A stretch of DNA of 18,036 nt from an uncultured Spirochaetota bacterium (GCA_937864375.1 CALMJO010000039.1:1-18036), one strand, 5' to 3'. Shown: positions 6,566-13,784, counted from the first letter of the stretch. Notes: generated by a model not told the origin, from the letters alone. Numbers and translations: made by a program.

Positions 6566-6979
6566 TTACACTCCCAGCGCCTCCGCTATCCCGCTCGCCG
6601 ATGAGCCCGTGATCCGGATGTTTTTCTTCCCTGCACGGAAGCTCACCCAGTGAAGTATGAACTTCCCGCGTTTCGCGCCGGCCATGGCGGTGAAGGGTAT
6701 GAACACGGGAGGATGGAAGGCCTTGAACAGCATGATGGGAACGAGCACCACGCCGTCCCGGTATACCGTGATCGCCAGGACGCTGTTGTAGTTTCCAAGG
6801 AATCCCAGCCGCATTGACTGCATGCCAAAGCGCCTTCCTTCGCCAAGCGTTCGCGCGGGTAGAGGATATGCCGCCGCCAGCGAGCGCCAGCCGCCCAGCA
6901 CCGCGATGAGCCCGATTACGCCCGTCCACAGGAGGGCGAAGCAGATTATGAACAAGGGAACGATCACATAAGGATTCAT
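6566..6979 (-). CDS. Small single-pass membrane protein, unknown function
   Basis: 137 residues. I chose the ATG at 6979 (MNPYVIVPLF), which has CGGAGG four bases upstream; the frame is open further upstream but that part has no protein character. Residues 5-28 are one transmembrane helix. The soluble part (31-137) opens with GGWRSLAAAYP and contains NSVLAITVYRDGVVLVPIML and FKAFHPPVFIPFTAM, then the C-terminal strand IRITGSS. This looks like a known but uncharacterised family of short membrane proteins with a beta-rich domain resembling a PH-like fold; I cannot name it. It is convergent with the HepT frame. Its last 20 codons are repeated as a remnant at 5738-5780. Confidence 0.75.
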   Translation of the reverse strand: MNPYVIVPLFIICFALLWTGVIGLIAVLGGWRSLAAAYPLPARTLGEGRRFGMQSMRLGFLGNYNSVLAITVYRDGVVLVPIMLFKAFHPPVFIPFTAMAGAKRGKFILHWVSFRAGKKNIRITGSSASGIAEALGV

Positions 6980-7358
6980 GGCGCCTCCGGAGATTGTGAA
7001 GTGCATGTATACAATACCCGGAAATGGCGCGCTTGCAATAAAAAAAATAATCGGTTTTGGGGTCCGATTAACGGGATCCGGGAATTGGCGCGGTTCCCCG
7101 TGGAGACGCACGGTCGTGTTACTCGGCGGGCATGCACCCATAATCTGTATCCATTTAAGCGGAAGCGCATTCTCCTGCGAACACCGGGGCGTGCATATGG
7201 TTTACGAAAACAAGGCTATAATAATAAGATTGAAGCGGAGGGAAACAGAGCGGAACCATAGACATAAGGGCGCAGCCAGATTGTTAATATATCACATAAT
7301 ATGCTATGGTGGCGAGATGATCTCTACCTGGTTTTATTATCAATAATTGCTAGCAGAA
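6980..7358. other. Intergenic region without a supportable gene
   Basis: A 379-base gap. It holds the upstream region of the small membrane-protein gene and the downstream region of lipoprotein L3. Plus-strand open frames here have no ribosome site or protein-like sequence. Apart from the promoter candidate at 7011-7038 I see nothing in it. Confidence 0.6.
7011..7038 (-). promoter_or_regulatory. Candidate promoter of the small membrane protein
   Basis: On the minus strand TTGCAA (7033-7038), a 16-base spacer, then TATTGT (7011-7016), about 32 bases before the ATG at 6979. Both hexamers match four of six. Confidence 0.35.
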
Positions 7359-8081
7359 TCAGGGATTATAAACATAGATTGTCCCCGATGGATCACAGGG
7401 GATCCCTTCGCCGATCGTGGTTTGTATGCTGATTTTATAAAAATAGGCGCTTCCATTGACTAAATCAAGGTAATCGGAGTGAGTTGTGTTATACTGTCCT
7501 TCCTTGGAGCCCACCAGAGAATAGGTTCCATTAAGATCGGTCGATCTGTATATATTATACCCTTCTATCGTTGCGGATCCCTGGTTCTCTGCTGAATCCC
7601 AACTGAGTTCTACGCTTGAACCATAGTTTCCATCAATATATATTATTTTCGTCATTTGGAGCATGGTGAGTACCACGGTAGTGTCATCACCGGGAGCGAG
7701 ATCTATTGTTGCGCTCGCCCCATAGTTTGTATACAGTCCTCCATACCCATCGTCTGCAATTGAAATAACAGTCAGTTCGAGGTTGTTCCCTGCTGGAACT
7801 TCCGCGGAAAAGCTCGTTGCGCCCGTTGGAATCGGCGCGCTTAGAATCTGCGCTCCTCCCGTAGAAATAATCAGGGTAAGAGCTCCATGTGCACTTGGCC
7901 ACATTGCAGCTTCAACCCTGGTGCTGAAAAGACTTAAAACCCGGTCAATCAGCGAGGGCGCCTCCGCCTTCGCAATGCTATGGTCGCCAATAACTATCGT
8001 CACCCGCGCCATGTTGGAGTCCGAGCAGCCTATGGCAAGCGCGGCAACGGCAAGGATAATGAGCATCCATCGGGTTTTCAT
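7359..8081 (-). CDS. Lipoprotein L3 with FnIII-like C-terminal domain
   Basis: 240 residues. Lipobox A-I-G-C with lipid Cys at 19. The shared module follows: CSDSNMARVTIVIG, an A-K-A-E-A-P linker, helix SLIDRVLSLFS (43-53) and V-E-A (56-58). A beta domain (65-140) holds AEVPAGNN and the family motif TIDLAPGDD (125-133). Residues about 150-226 are FnIII-like: SSVELSWDSAE, EGYNIYRSTDLNGTYSLVG, YFYKISIQTTIGEG. The start has GGAGG eight bases upstream. Closest relative in the window is L4 just upstream (same SDSN and PSLIDRVL wording and the same C-terminal plan). The 219-base gap between them has its own hairpin and promoter-like elements, so L3 is probably transcribed on its own. Function unknown; probably an exposed binding lipoprotein. 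Confidence 0.87.
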   Translation of the reverse strand: MKTRWMLIILAVAALAIGCSDSNMARVTIVIGDHSIAKAEAPSLIDRVLSLFSTRVEAAMWPSAHGALTLIISTGGAQILSAPIPTGATSFSAEVPAGNNLELTVISIADDGYGGLYTNYGASATIDLAPGDDTTVVLTMLQMTKIIYIDGNYGSSVELSWDSAENQGSATIEGYNIYRSTDLNGTYSLVGSKEGQYNTTHSDYLDLVNGSAYFYKISIQTTIGEGIPCDPSGTIYVYNP

Positions 8082-8147
8082 GCGTTATTCCTCCACAGGT
8101 ATCCTGGCGGGGCGTATGTTAACCGGACCCCTTTCCGCTTCATACAT

Positions 8148-8199
8148 AAAATACAATGAAAATGGGGAAGAATGCAAGTTTATTGCATGTTTTTTGCAT
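8148..8199 (-). promoter_or_regulatory. Candidate L3 promoter with 11 bp direct repeats
   Basis: On the minus strand two adjacent 11-mers, ATGCAAAAAAC (8189-8199) and ATGCAATAAAC (8178-8188), are followed directly by a candidate -35 TTGCAT (8172-8177), an 18-base spacer and TATTTT (8148-8153). The repeats lie one helical turn apart, as expected for a bound activator or a bent A-tract. The -10 is about 67 bases before the ATG. Confidence 0.4.
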
Positions 8200-8267
8200 G
8201 GTACTGCCGCACCCGCGATTGTCTGCGCATGGTGCGGATTTGCCATGGCCTTCTCGACTCCCCGGTG

Positions 8268-8292
8268 CCCGGTGCGCTAATTACGCACCGGG
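8268..8292 (-). terminator. Strong hairpin after L4
   Basis: Perfect inverted repeat with arms CCCGGTGCG and CGCACCGGG and loop CTAATTA, nine bases past the L4 stop in its direction of transcription. There is no U-tract after it, so it may be a Rho-assisted terminator or an RNA 3'-end stabiliser rather than an intrinsic terminator. Confidence 0.5.
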
Positions 8293-8300
8293 CCGAGGGC

Positions 8301-9020
8301 TTACAGGTTGTTGTTATAGATATACGTATCGCCCATGGGCGTGCTGGGAACTCCCTCGCCCAGGCTTGTAACAACGCTTACCCTGTAAAAATAAAACGTG
8401 CCGTCGCTGAGCGGCAGGATCGTTCCATCGTCGTATAGGTATGGGTAGCTTGTCTCACCCGCCAGGGAATAAGGACCGTCATCGTTCGTGGATCGGTGCA
8501 CTTTATAGCCGATCACGCTCGCCGCGCCCACCTGATTTGCAGTGTCCCATGTTATGTAAACGTATGAGCCATAATCGCCGTTGACGCCGGTGATCGGCAC
8601 CATCTGCAGCATCCGGATGGAAACCGAAACATCGTCTCCCGGCGCAAGATCGACCCGGGCCGTTCCGCCGTAATTGATTCCGTAGGAATCGTTCCTGGCG
8701 TATACGGTTATGGTCCTGTCCGCGCCCGCAGGCACCTCGATGGAGAACCGGGTCGCCTCGACCGGGATTGATGCCTGCGCGAGCACCAGGCCGTCACCCT
8801 CCGCGACAACCTTGAGGCTGTCGTACGTGGATTGCCACCCGGCGACCGCCTCGGCCCTGGTAGCCATGAGCCTGAGGACCCTGTCGATAAGGGAAGGCGA
8901 CTCGGCCCTGGCCAGATCCTGGTCTCCCAGGTGGATCGTTACCCTGGCATAGTTTGAATCCGAACACCCTAATGCGATTGCAAGTAAAAGGAGCAGAACC
9001 GCTCCGACTGGTTTTCTCAT
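8301..9020 (-). CDS. Lipoprotein L4 with FnIII-like C-terminal domain
   Basis: 239 residues from the ATG at 9020, chosen because GAGGAGG precedes it and a lipoprotein signal begins there (MRKPVGAVLLLLLAIALGC, lipid Cys at 19); an upstream extension of the frame has no such features. The module reads CSDSNYARVTIHLG, L-A-R-A-E, helix SLIDRVLRLM and A-E-A (56-58). The beta domain includes IEVPAGADRTITV, a Y-G-I-N-Y-G-G turn and RVDLAPGDD (122-130). Residues about 150-222 are FnIII-like (GSYVYITWDTA, IGYKVHRST, FYFYRVSVVTSLGEG). It is the near twin of L3 downstream. A good promoter lies at 9081-9109 and a hairpin follows the stop, so it looks like a single-gene unit. Confidence 0.87.
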   Translation of the reverse strand: MRKPVGAVLLLLLAIALGCSDSNYARVTIHLGDQDLARAESPSLIDRVLRLMATRAEAVAGWQSTYDSLKVVAEGDGLVLAQASIPVEATRFSIEVPAGADRTITVYARNDSYGINYGGTARVDLAPGDDVSVSIRMLQMVPITGVNGDYGSYVYITWDTANQVGAASVIGYKVHRSTNDDGPYSLAGETSYPYLYDDGTILPLSDGTFYFYRVSVVTSLGEGVPSTPMGDTYIYNNNL

Positions 9021-9080
9021 TGTTTTCCTCCTCAACGCACACTCCGGGAGGATAGAGGAGCCCGCCGCCCGGAATCTTAC

Positions 9081-9109
9081 ATGATACTCAAGGACGCGGC
9101 GGAATTCAA
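9081..9109 (-). promoter_or_regulatory. Promoter of L4
   Basis: On the minus strand TTGAAT (9104-9109), a 17-base spacer and TATCAT (9081-9086, five of six matches). This implies an RNA leader of roughly 50 bases before the ATG at 9020. Confidence 0.55.
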
Positions 9110-9168
9110 CGGTGGATGAAAAATTTAACGGGCGTGTTTTCCGGTATTCGCAAGGAGGAAACGAGAGA

Positions 9169-10311
9169 TCACTCGGCCGGGAGGCGCACAAGCCATTCGA
9201 AGCCGTACTTGTAGCGGTGCCTGCTCCACGTGCGGGCCCCCAGAGTGAACAGCAGGAGCACCGCCGCGATGATCGCGAGGGTCGCGTGGGCGGAAAAAAC
9301 CTTGAAGGTGCCCGCGAGCCGGCTGAGCTCCATGAAGACGAGGGCGTGGATCATGAACGCGGTCAGGGAGGCGCGCCCCAGGGCCGCCAGCGGGTTACCG
9401 TCGCGGATCGCCTCGATTGCCCCCAGGCGCGCGAAGAGCGAAATGGCGAAGAGCGTCCCTCCACAGAGCATAAGGAGAAGAGGAGGCTGGCCGGGATAGA
9501 AGTGCGGCTGGAACACGAACGCCCTGTAAAAGGGACCGTAGGTCGCGAAGGCGAAGCCCTGGTTGTACAACAGGCCCAGCACCGCTCCCGCGGCGATGCA
9601 CGCGATGCCGGCGAGCTCGAGCGCGCGCATCCGCCGGGCAGCAATGAGCCTGGCGGCGATCATTCCGGCGATGAAGAAAGCGGTCCACGGTAAAATGGGG
9701 AAGTGTCCCTCCGCGAGCGCGAGGCGCAAGACGCCGCCCGCCTGCCTGAAGTCGGAAATTCGCGTCCGGTTGAGGAAGAGCGGCGAGTCGAGCCATGACT
9801 GCGCGAGCACCGCGCCGGCGAGGAAGGCGAGCGCGAGGAGCGCGAGCGCCCAGGAGGGAAGCCTGTTGAGCGCCGCGGACAGGACGAGCGAAAAGCCTAT
9901 GAGGTGCAGCACGTACCACGACCCGATGGAAAACCAGTGCGGCGTGAGCGCGTTCAGGAGGTAGCCCAGTGCGAGAATCGACGCGCCGTGTACGAGGAGC
10001 GTCTTCCGGGGGGAGGGCCGACCGCGGTACAGGAAGACCGATCCCGCGCCCGCGAGCGTGATGAACAGGGGCGCGGCCATCGAGCCGGTGCCGTTGAGCG
10101 CCATCATGAACGGATGCTCCCGGAAGATCGCGGTCATGTTGATCCAGGGCTCGCTCCACAGCCAGGCCATGAGGTGCTGCTGGATCATGAGCATGACGGC
10201 AAGGCCCCGGAGCGCGTCAAGGCCGGCGTTGCGGCTCGCATTGTCGGGGCCGGTCGCGACCGGCCCGTTACCGGCTCCCTGCCCCGCACGGGATTTATTA
10301 TCTTTGCTCAT
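9169..10311 (-). CDS. Multi-pass acyltransferase-like membrane protein
   Basis: 380 residues from the ATG at 10311; a TTG 39 bases upstream is possible, and neither has a good ribosome site. After a polar N-terminus of about 28 residues comes GLDALRGLAVMLMIQQHLMA, the typical first helix of the heparan-alpha-glucosaminide N-acetyltransferase/DUF1624 and DUF418 membrane families. Next come F-R-E-H-P-F with M-A-A-P-L-F-I-T-L-A-G-A-G, and about nine further hydrophobic helices. The C-terminus, YGFEWLVRLPAE, recalls the end of DUF418-type proteins. Such proteins move an acyl group across the membrane onto a sugar or envelope polymer. The His in IQQH and that in LFITLAG-adjacent H-P-F are candidate active residues, but this is not certain. 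It follows the glycosyltransferase-like gene on the same strand with a hairpin repeat between, so the two may act on the same glycan. Confidence 0.75.
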   Translation of the reverse strand: MSKDNKSRAGQGAGNGPVATGPDNASRNAGLDALRGLAVMLMIQQHLMAWLWSEPWINMTAIFREHPFMMALNGTGSMAAPLFITLAGAGSVFLYRGRPSPRKTLLVHGASILALGYLLNALTPHWFSIGSWYVLHLIGFSLVLSAALNRLPSWALALLALAFLAGAVLAQSWLDSPLFLNRTRISDFRQAGGVLRLALAEGHFPILPWTAFFIAGMIAARLIAARRMRALELAGIACIAAGAVLGLLYNQGFAFATYGPFYRAFVFQPHFYPGQPPLLLMLCGGTLFAISLFARLGAIEAIRDGNPLAALGRASLTAFMIHALVFMELSRLAGTFKVFSAHATLAIIAAVLLLFTLGARTWSRHRYKYGFEWLVRLPAE

Positions 10312-10370
10312 ATATGCCCGGATGAAAAACGGAAATGCATGAATATGCAAGGAATTTTTGCCCGCGGCAC

Positions 10371-10423
10371 TGTAGGGGTCGATTGCGATCGGTTTGTAAG
10401 GGCCGATTCCGTCGGCCCCTACA
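10371..10423. repeat. REP-like nested inverted repeat
   Basis: Outer arms TGTAGGGGTCGA (10371-10382) and TCGGCCCCTACA (10412-10423) pair with one mismatch position. An inner perfect hairpin, GGGCCGA/TCGGCCC with a 5-base loop, occupies 10400-10418. The core CGATTGCGATCGG at 10380-10392 is the same as the core of the palindrome at 13757-13784 except for one base. It lies between the two minus-strand genes and includes the stop codon of the upstream one. Confidence 0.7.
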
Positions 10424-12254
10424 ATGCGCGCGTGATTTCCACGCCCTCCTGCTTCATCGCGCGCGCGGTGTCATAGATGAGGGGCCACCAGTAGAGGAGC
10501 TCGCCGTACATTCCCAGGATCTTTTTCCCCAGCGCGCGCGCTTCGGAAGGCGTGCGTCCCTGCAATAAATCGCTCGGCACAGACGCCTCGCCTTTAAGCG
10601 CGAACTCCTCCATGGATTTTATAGCGCGCTCCAGGTCGCGCGCCCAGAAGGAGGGCTGGTGACCATATTCCATGAGGCTGTTCTCCATGAGTCCTATGCG
10701 GTAGCCCGCCTGCGCGATCCACCGCGATTTTATGAAGGACTCGTAATCCGCTCCGTCCATTGATGCGATGCTCCGGAGGTGCGTCCCCAGCGCCTGCATC
10801 CGGTCTCGGGGGGCGTCCATTCCGGGTGAGGGCGTGAAGGAGTGGATGGCGATGAAGGCCTGTTCGGAGAAGAAGAGCGCCGGGAGAATGGCGGCGTTTT
10901 CTGTAAATGCACGGGTTTCCCCTGGAAAATGTGCGAGAGCCCATGGAGGAAATCCCAGAACATGGTTCCGCATGCAAATCCGGATGGTGTTTGCGAAGAT
11001 GTAGTCCTCCCCCCTGAGCACCGGGATCGCGGGGGGAAGGATAACACGATTATCAAGGCCAACATTCATCGTCTGGAAATAGGGCGCGGGGGAGATGCTT
11101 GTGCGGGTAAAAACCTGGACAAGCTCCCTCGACCTGAAAGACTCACGGTAGGCGTTTTCGGAGGCCGTGAGCCTTTCCCTGCTGGCGCCGGTCATGATGA
11201 GCAGTGCGCGTGGAGTGCCGGTCCCCGAGTCTCCATAGGAGCCGCCCATGGTAGCCGCTACGCGAACGGGCCCGGTGAGGAGCGATTCAAGGAACGGGCC
11301 TCCCCCCATATCAAGTCTGATATCGCCCGTGGTGTTTTCATCATTCATGATGGAGGCGACCGTGCGTCCCAGGAGCTCCTCATGCACGGCCAGTATGTCG
11401 GTATCGCGGAGCGCCACGGCCTTCAGCAATTCATCGCGGCTGTTGTAGAAATAGTGCTCCGCCGGGTCCGGTATTTCGACCAGCGCCATCCCCCGTTCCA
11501 TCACGGGCGCGGGCGCGGGCGCGCATACGATGTCGTCGTCGACTGAAAACACCATGCGCCCGGCCGTCGAGAGGAACGAGGCATTCCTGTTTGCGCCGTA
11601 GGTAGGCCCGCACCGGAGGAAGTCCGAAAGCGCGAAGCGGATCACGTCCGGAGGGCACCCTTCCGGGGCTAGGCGTTCGCTGAGTTTCCCGATGAACGCG
11701 GCCTTCTCGTTCATTCCCGCGTAACGGAAAGGTGAGCCCGTTTCATGCGAGATCCGTGCAAGCGCGCCAAGCAGGGCGGGCTCCCTTGAAACGCTCGCGG
11801 AATCGTTCAGAACGCAGTACAGGGGGGACCTGCCGTATGCGCGCGCGTTCCCGATAAAGCTTTTCACACTACGAAGAAGCAGCTCCTCGCGATCCTTCGT
11901 AGGCCACACCAGCACCGAGATGGGTTCGGGTTCGTCGCCTCGCTGCCGGGCGATTTGCCGCACAATTTCGTCTCCTGTGACGACAAGTCCCATCGCGGCG
12001 AGCTCCCGGAGCGCGTCGCGCGCGAGGCTGGCGTCGCCTCCGCCCCAGCCGCTTTTAGCCGCCTCGCGGGCGTGCTCTTCAAAGGTTCTGAATGTTGCGA
12101 TCCTGGGAAGAAGGGCGGCAAGGGTTCCATGGATACTAAGAGAGCCGGATGAAACCGGGTCGTACGCCAAGCAGGAGTCCCCGGAGACCCTGGTGATTTG
12201 CAGGCGCAGGCCGATGCACCTTGCGTCGGGACCGATACTAGTTTGCGCGGTCAT
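10419..12254 (-). CDS. PqqD/RRE-like plus GT-A-like glycosyltransferase protein
   Basis: 611 residues, ATG preceded by GTGAGG. No signal peptide or membrane helix, so probably cytoplasmic. Residues 15-95 have the outline of a PqqD/RRE peptide-binding domain: short strands, a Y-D-P turn, a helix G-T-L-A-A-L-L-P, then T-F-E-E-H and a final helix A-L-R-E-L-A-A-M-G-L-V. Residues 112-250 resemble a GT-A glycosyltransferase: VLVWPTKDREELLLRSVKSF, YCVLNDS, YGANRNASFLSTAG (219-232) and VFSVDDD (235-241), the last a DxD-type metal site. An acid pair in LRGEDYIF (413-420) and H442 in ALAHFPG fit the later catalytic/metal positions of this fold. The remaining C-terminal part is helical and unrecognised. 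A sugar transfer role is likely; a peptide (RiPP-like) acceptor is only a suggestion. The stop codon lies inside a REP-like hairpin. Confidence 0.7.
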   Translation of the reverse strand: MTAQTSIGPDARCIGLRLQITRVSGDSCLAYDPVSSGSLSIHGTLAALLPRIATFRTFEEHAREAAKSGWGGGDASLARDALRELAAMGLVVTGDEIVRQIARQRGDEPEPISVLVWPTKDREELLLRSVKSFIGNARAYGRSPLYCVLNDSASVSREPALLGALARISHETGSPFRYAGMNEKAAFIGKLSERLAPEGCPPDVIRFALSDFLRCGPTYGANRNASFLSTAGRMVFSVDDDIVCAPAPAPVMERGMALVEIPDPAEHYFYNSRDELLKAVALRDTDILAVHEELLGRTVASIMNDENTTGDIRLDMGGGPFLESLLTGPVRVAATMGGSYGDSGTGTPRALLIMTGASRERLTASENAYRESFRSRELVQVFTRTSISPAPYFQTMNVGLDNRVILPPAIPVLRGEDYIFANTIRICMRNHVLGFPPWALAHFPGETRAFTENAAILPALFFSEQAFIAIHSFTPSPGMDAPRDRMQALGTHLRSIASMDGADYESFIKSRWIAQAGYRIGLMENSLMEYGHQPSFWARDLERAIKSMEEFALKGEASVPSDLLQGRTPSEARALGKKILGMYGELLYWWPLIYDTARAMKQEGVEITRAL

Positions 12255-12291
12255 TGGTGTTCCTCACGAATGAGTCGCGCTCATGTGAATA

Positions 12292-12310
12292 CCGCCCCTC
12301 GAGGGGGCGG
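12292..12310 (-). terminator. Hairpin after the propeller lipoprotein
   Basis: Arms CCGCCCC and GGGGCGG with a 5-base loop, 28 bases past the stop of L5 and 38 bases before the start of the glycosyltransferase-like gene. No U-tract, so a weak or Rho-assisted terminator or just a stable intergenic hairpin. Confidence 0.4.
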
Positions 12311-12337
12311 CAGTATGGTGATGGGCATGATGCGATC

Positions 12338-13657
12338 TCACGATCCAATATAAATCGAGTATGAGTAGAAATCGAAATTGGATGTGCTACCGGCACTGCC
12401 CATGTCGGCGTAAGCCTGCCAGTTGTCCCCGCTCATATTGTCGAAAGAGACGATACGATCATAATTAGAATACGTATCATTATCCATGAGCGTGAACTTC
12501 CTGTTCAATATCGCGACGAAGTGGATGGGGTGATGGAAAACCATGGGGTCGCTGCTTATTCCTGAAATGGCATCATGATTTACCGATCCAGCCGTATCTC
12601 TGAACGCAAGGGCCGGTGAGAGGATTACTATTTCGCCTAAAGCGATATCGTCATTGCAATGAATTGCGTAAATCGATGAATCCTTGTAGAGGATATGCTG
12701 CGGTATATACTGGAGAACCTCGCTATCGGTATATGAGCCGAGAATCGCTTGGCTCGAAGGATTGTAATGAATTATTGCTGGATAACCGCCGTCGGTGCCA
12801 GAGAGGTATAGAGTCCCATCGTTTGCTATCGCGATCCCCGTGATATCCGCTATTCGGTCCAACAGGTCCAGGTTAGTATTGACTTCGCCATCAAGATCGC
12901 TTCTTATAAGATAAGAACCGTTTCCATCCGCATAATACAGTAGGCCTGCGGCCCGGTTGATCGCTACTGCCGTGACCGCGCTCTCGGCGGCATAGGGCAT
13001 CGTTTCGATGCTACTTATAGTATCAATCCTTTGCAGTCCATTCGCGCTGGCGACATAGATCCTTCCCTGCGCGTCGAACGCAATGTCCATGGGTGAATTG
13101 AAAGTAGCAGTGGAATGCAAGGCTCCATTCATCGGGCTTGTTATATAGGTGACTTGTTTAACCCTGTTATTATAATAATCCGGCACCACAATCTTCGTCT
13201 CGCTCGCCATCATCTGAATCGCGATCGTCACGTCGTCGCCCGCGGCAAGGTCCACGTTCGCGCTTCCCGCGTATTCCAGCACGGCGCTCGCATTGGCGGG
13301 GTCCATGATCACCGTCGCGGTGATCGTGAGCCCGCTCCCCGAGGGGACGTCGGCCGAAACGGACGTGGTCGTAGGCGCAAAATTTTCGCTGAATATGCTC
13401 GATCCTCCCTGGGTGACATCGAGCCTGACGCCGGTGATGTCCACCAGGTCGGGCGCCGCCGCAATCGCGCGCGTGGGAAAGAACGGAAGCAGGGCACAGA
13501 TTCGCTCGAACGCCGTGGGCGCGGCCTGGAAGGATGCGTGGGCCGGGAGCCCCAGGTTGACCGTCACATGCGCGGTTCCCGGTCCGCCGGAACAGTTCCA
13601 AAGCGGGAGCGCGGCGATCATGAGAATGATGATAAGCATGTGATGGCGGGACTTCAT
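12338..13657 (-). CDS. Lipoprotein L5 with NHL-type beta-propeller
   Basis: 439 residues from the ATG at 13657, which has GGAGG eight bases upstream and begins the export signal (MKSRHHMLIIILMIAALPLW, lipid Cys at 22). The lipobox L-W-N-C is non-standard at two positions, of a kind tolerated in some spirochaetes. The shared family module is recognisable: AHVTVNLGLP, A-F-E-R-I-C-A-L-L, A-I-A (64-66), then ADVPSGSGLTITA and NVDLAAGDDVTIAIQMM (134-150). After residue 155 the sequence changes to six-bladed-propeller style repeats: FNSPMDIAFDAQGRIYVAS, VTAVAINRAAGLLYYADG, ITGIAIANDGTLYLSG. Such propellers bind ligands or partner proteins and some are lactonases; nothing here fixes a ligand. GC is about 68% in a counted line of the module (13321-13380) and 38-50% in two lines of the propeller. 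Confidence 0.85.
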   Translation of the reverse strand: MKSRHHMLIIILMIAALPLWNCSGGPGTAHVTVNLGLPAHASFQAAPTAFERICALLPFFPTRAIAAAPDLVDITGVRLDVTQGGSSIFSENFAPTTTSVSADVPSGSGLTITATVIMDPANASAVLEYAGSANVDLAAGDDVTIAIQMMASETKIVVPDYYNNRVKQVTYITSPMNGALHSTATFNSPMDIAFDAQGRIYVASANGLQRIDTISSIETMPYAAESAVTAVAINRAAGLLYYADGNGSYLIRSDLDGEVNTNLDLLDRIADITGIAIANDGTLYLSGTDGGYPAIIHYNPSSQAILGSYTDSEVLQYIPQHILYKDSSIYAIHCNDDIALGEIVILSPALAFRDTAGSVNHDAISGISSDPMVFHHPIHFVAILNRKFTLMDNDTYSNYDRIVSFDNMSGDNWQAYADMGSAGSTSNFDFYSYSIYIGS

Positions 13658-13756
13658 TGCGCGTACCTCCAGGGAATGGCCTAGAAATGAACCATATTCA
13701 GGGTGCCGGTGCCTGCAAGCACAATTTTTGCGGCATGTATATAAATTTATAATGCC

Positions 13757-13784
13757 GCAGTGGCCGATCGCGATCGGCCGCTGC
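13757..13784 (-). repeat. Palindrome after the aminotransferase gene
   Basis: GGCCGATCGCGATCGGCC is a perfect 18-base palindrome, extended by GCAG/CTGC to 28 bases with one mismatched pair. It begins 19 bases past the aminotransferase stop and is followed on that strand by AT-rich sequence, so it could terminate transcription. It shares its core with the repeat at 10371-10423, which points to a dispersed repeat family. Confidence 0.65.

Noticed and set aside
6978..7346. Plus-strand ORF in the gap after the small membrane protein
   Set aside because: No ribosome site, composition unlike a protein, overlaps the promoter region of the minus-strand gene.
9395..10159. Second minus-strand frame within the acyltransferase-like gene
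   Set aside because: Arg/Ala/His-rich shadow frame; the overlapping frame has clear membrane helices and family motifs.
13115..13684. Plus-strand frame opposite the L5 N-terminal module
   Set aside because: Antisense to a supported lipoprotein; Arg/Gly/His-rich with no motif.
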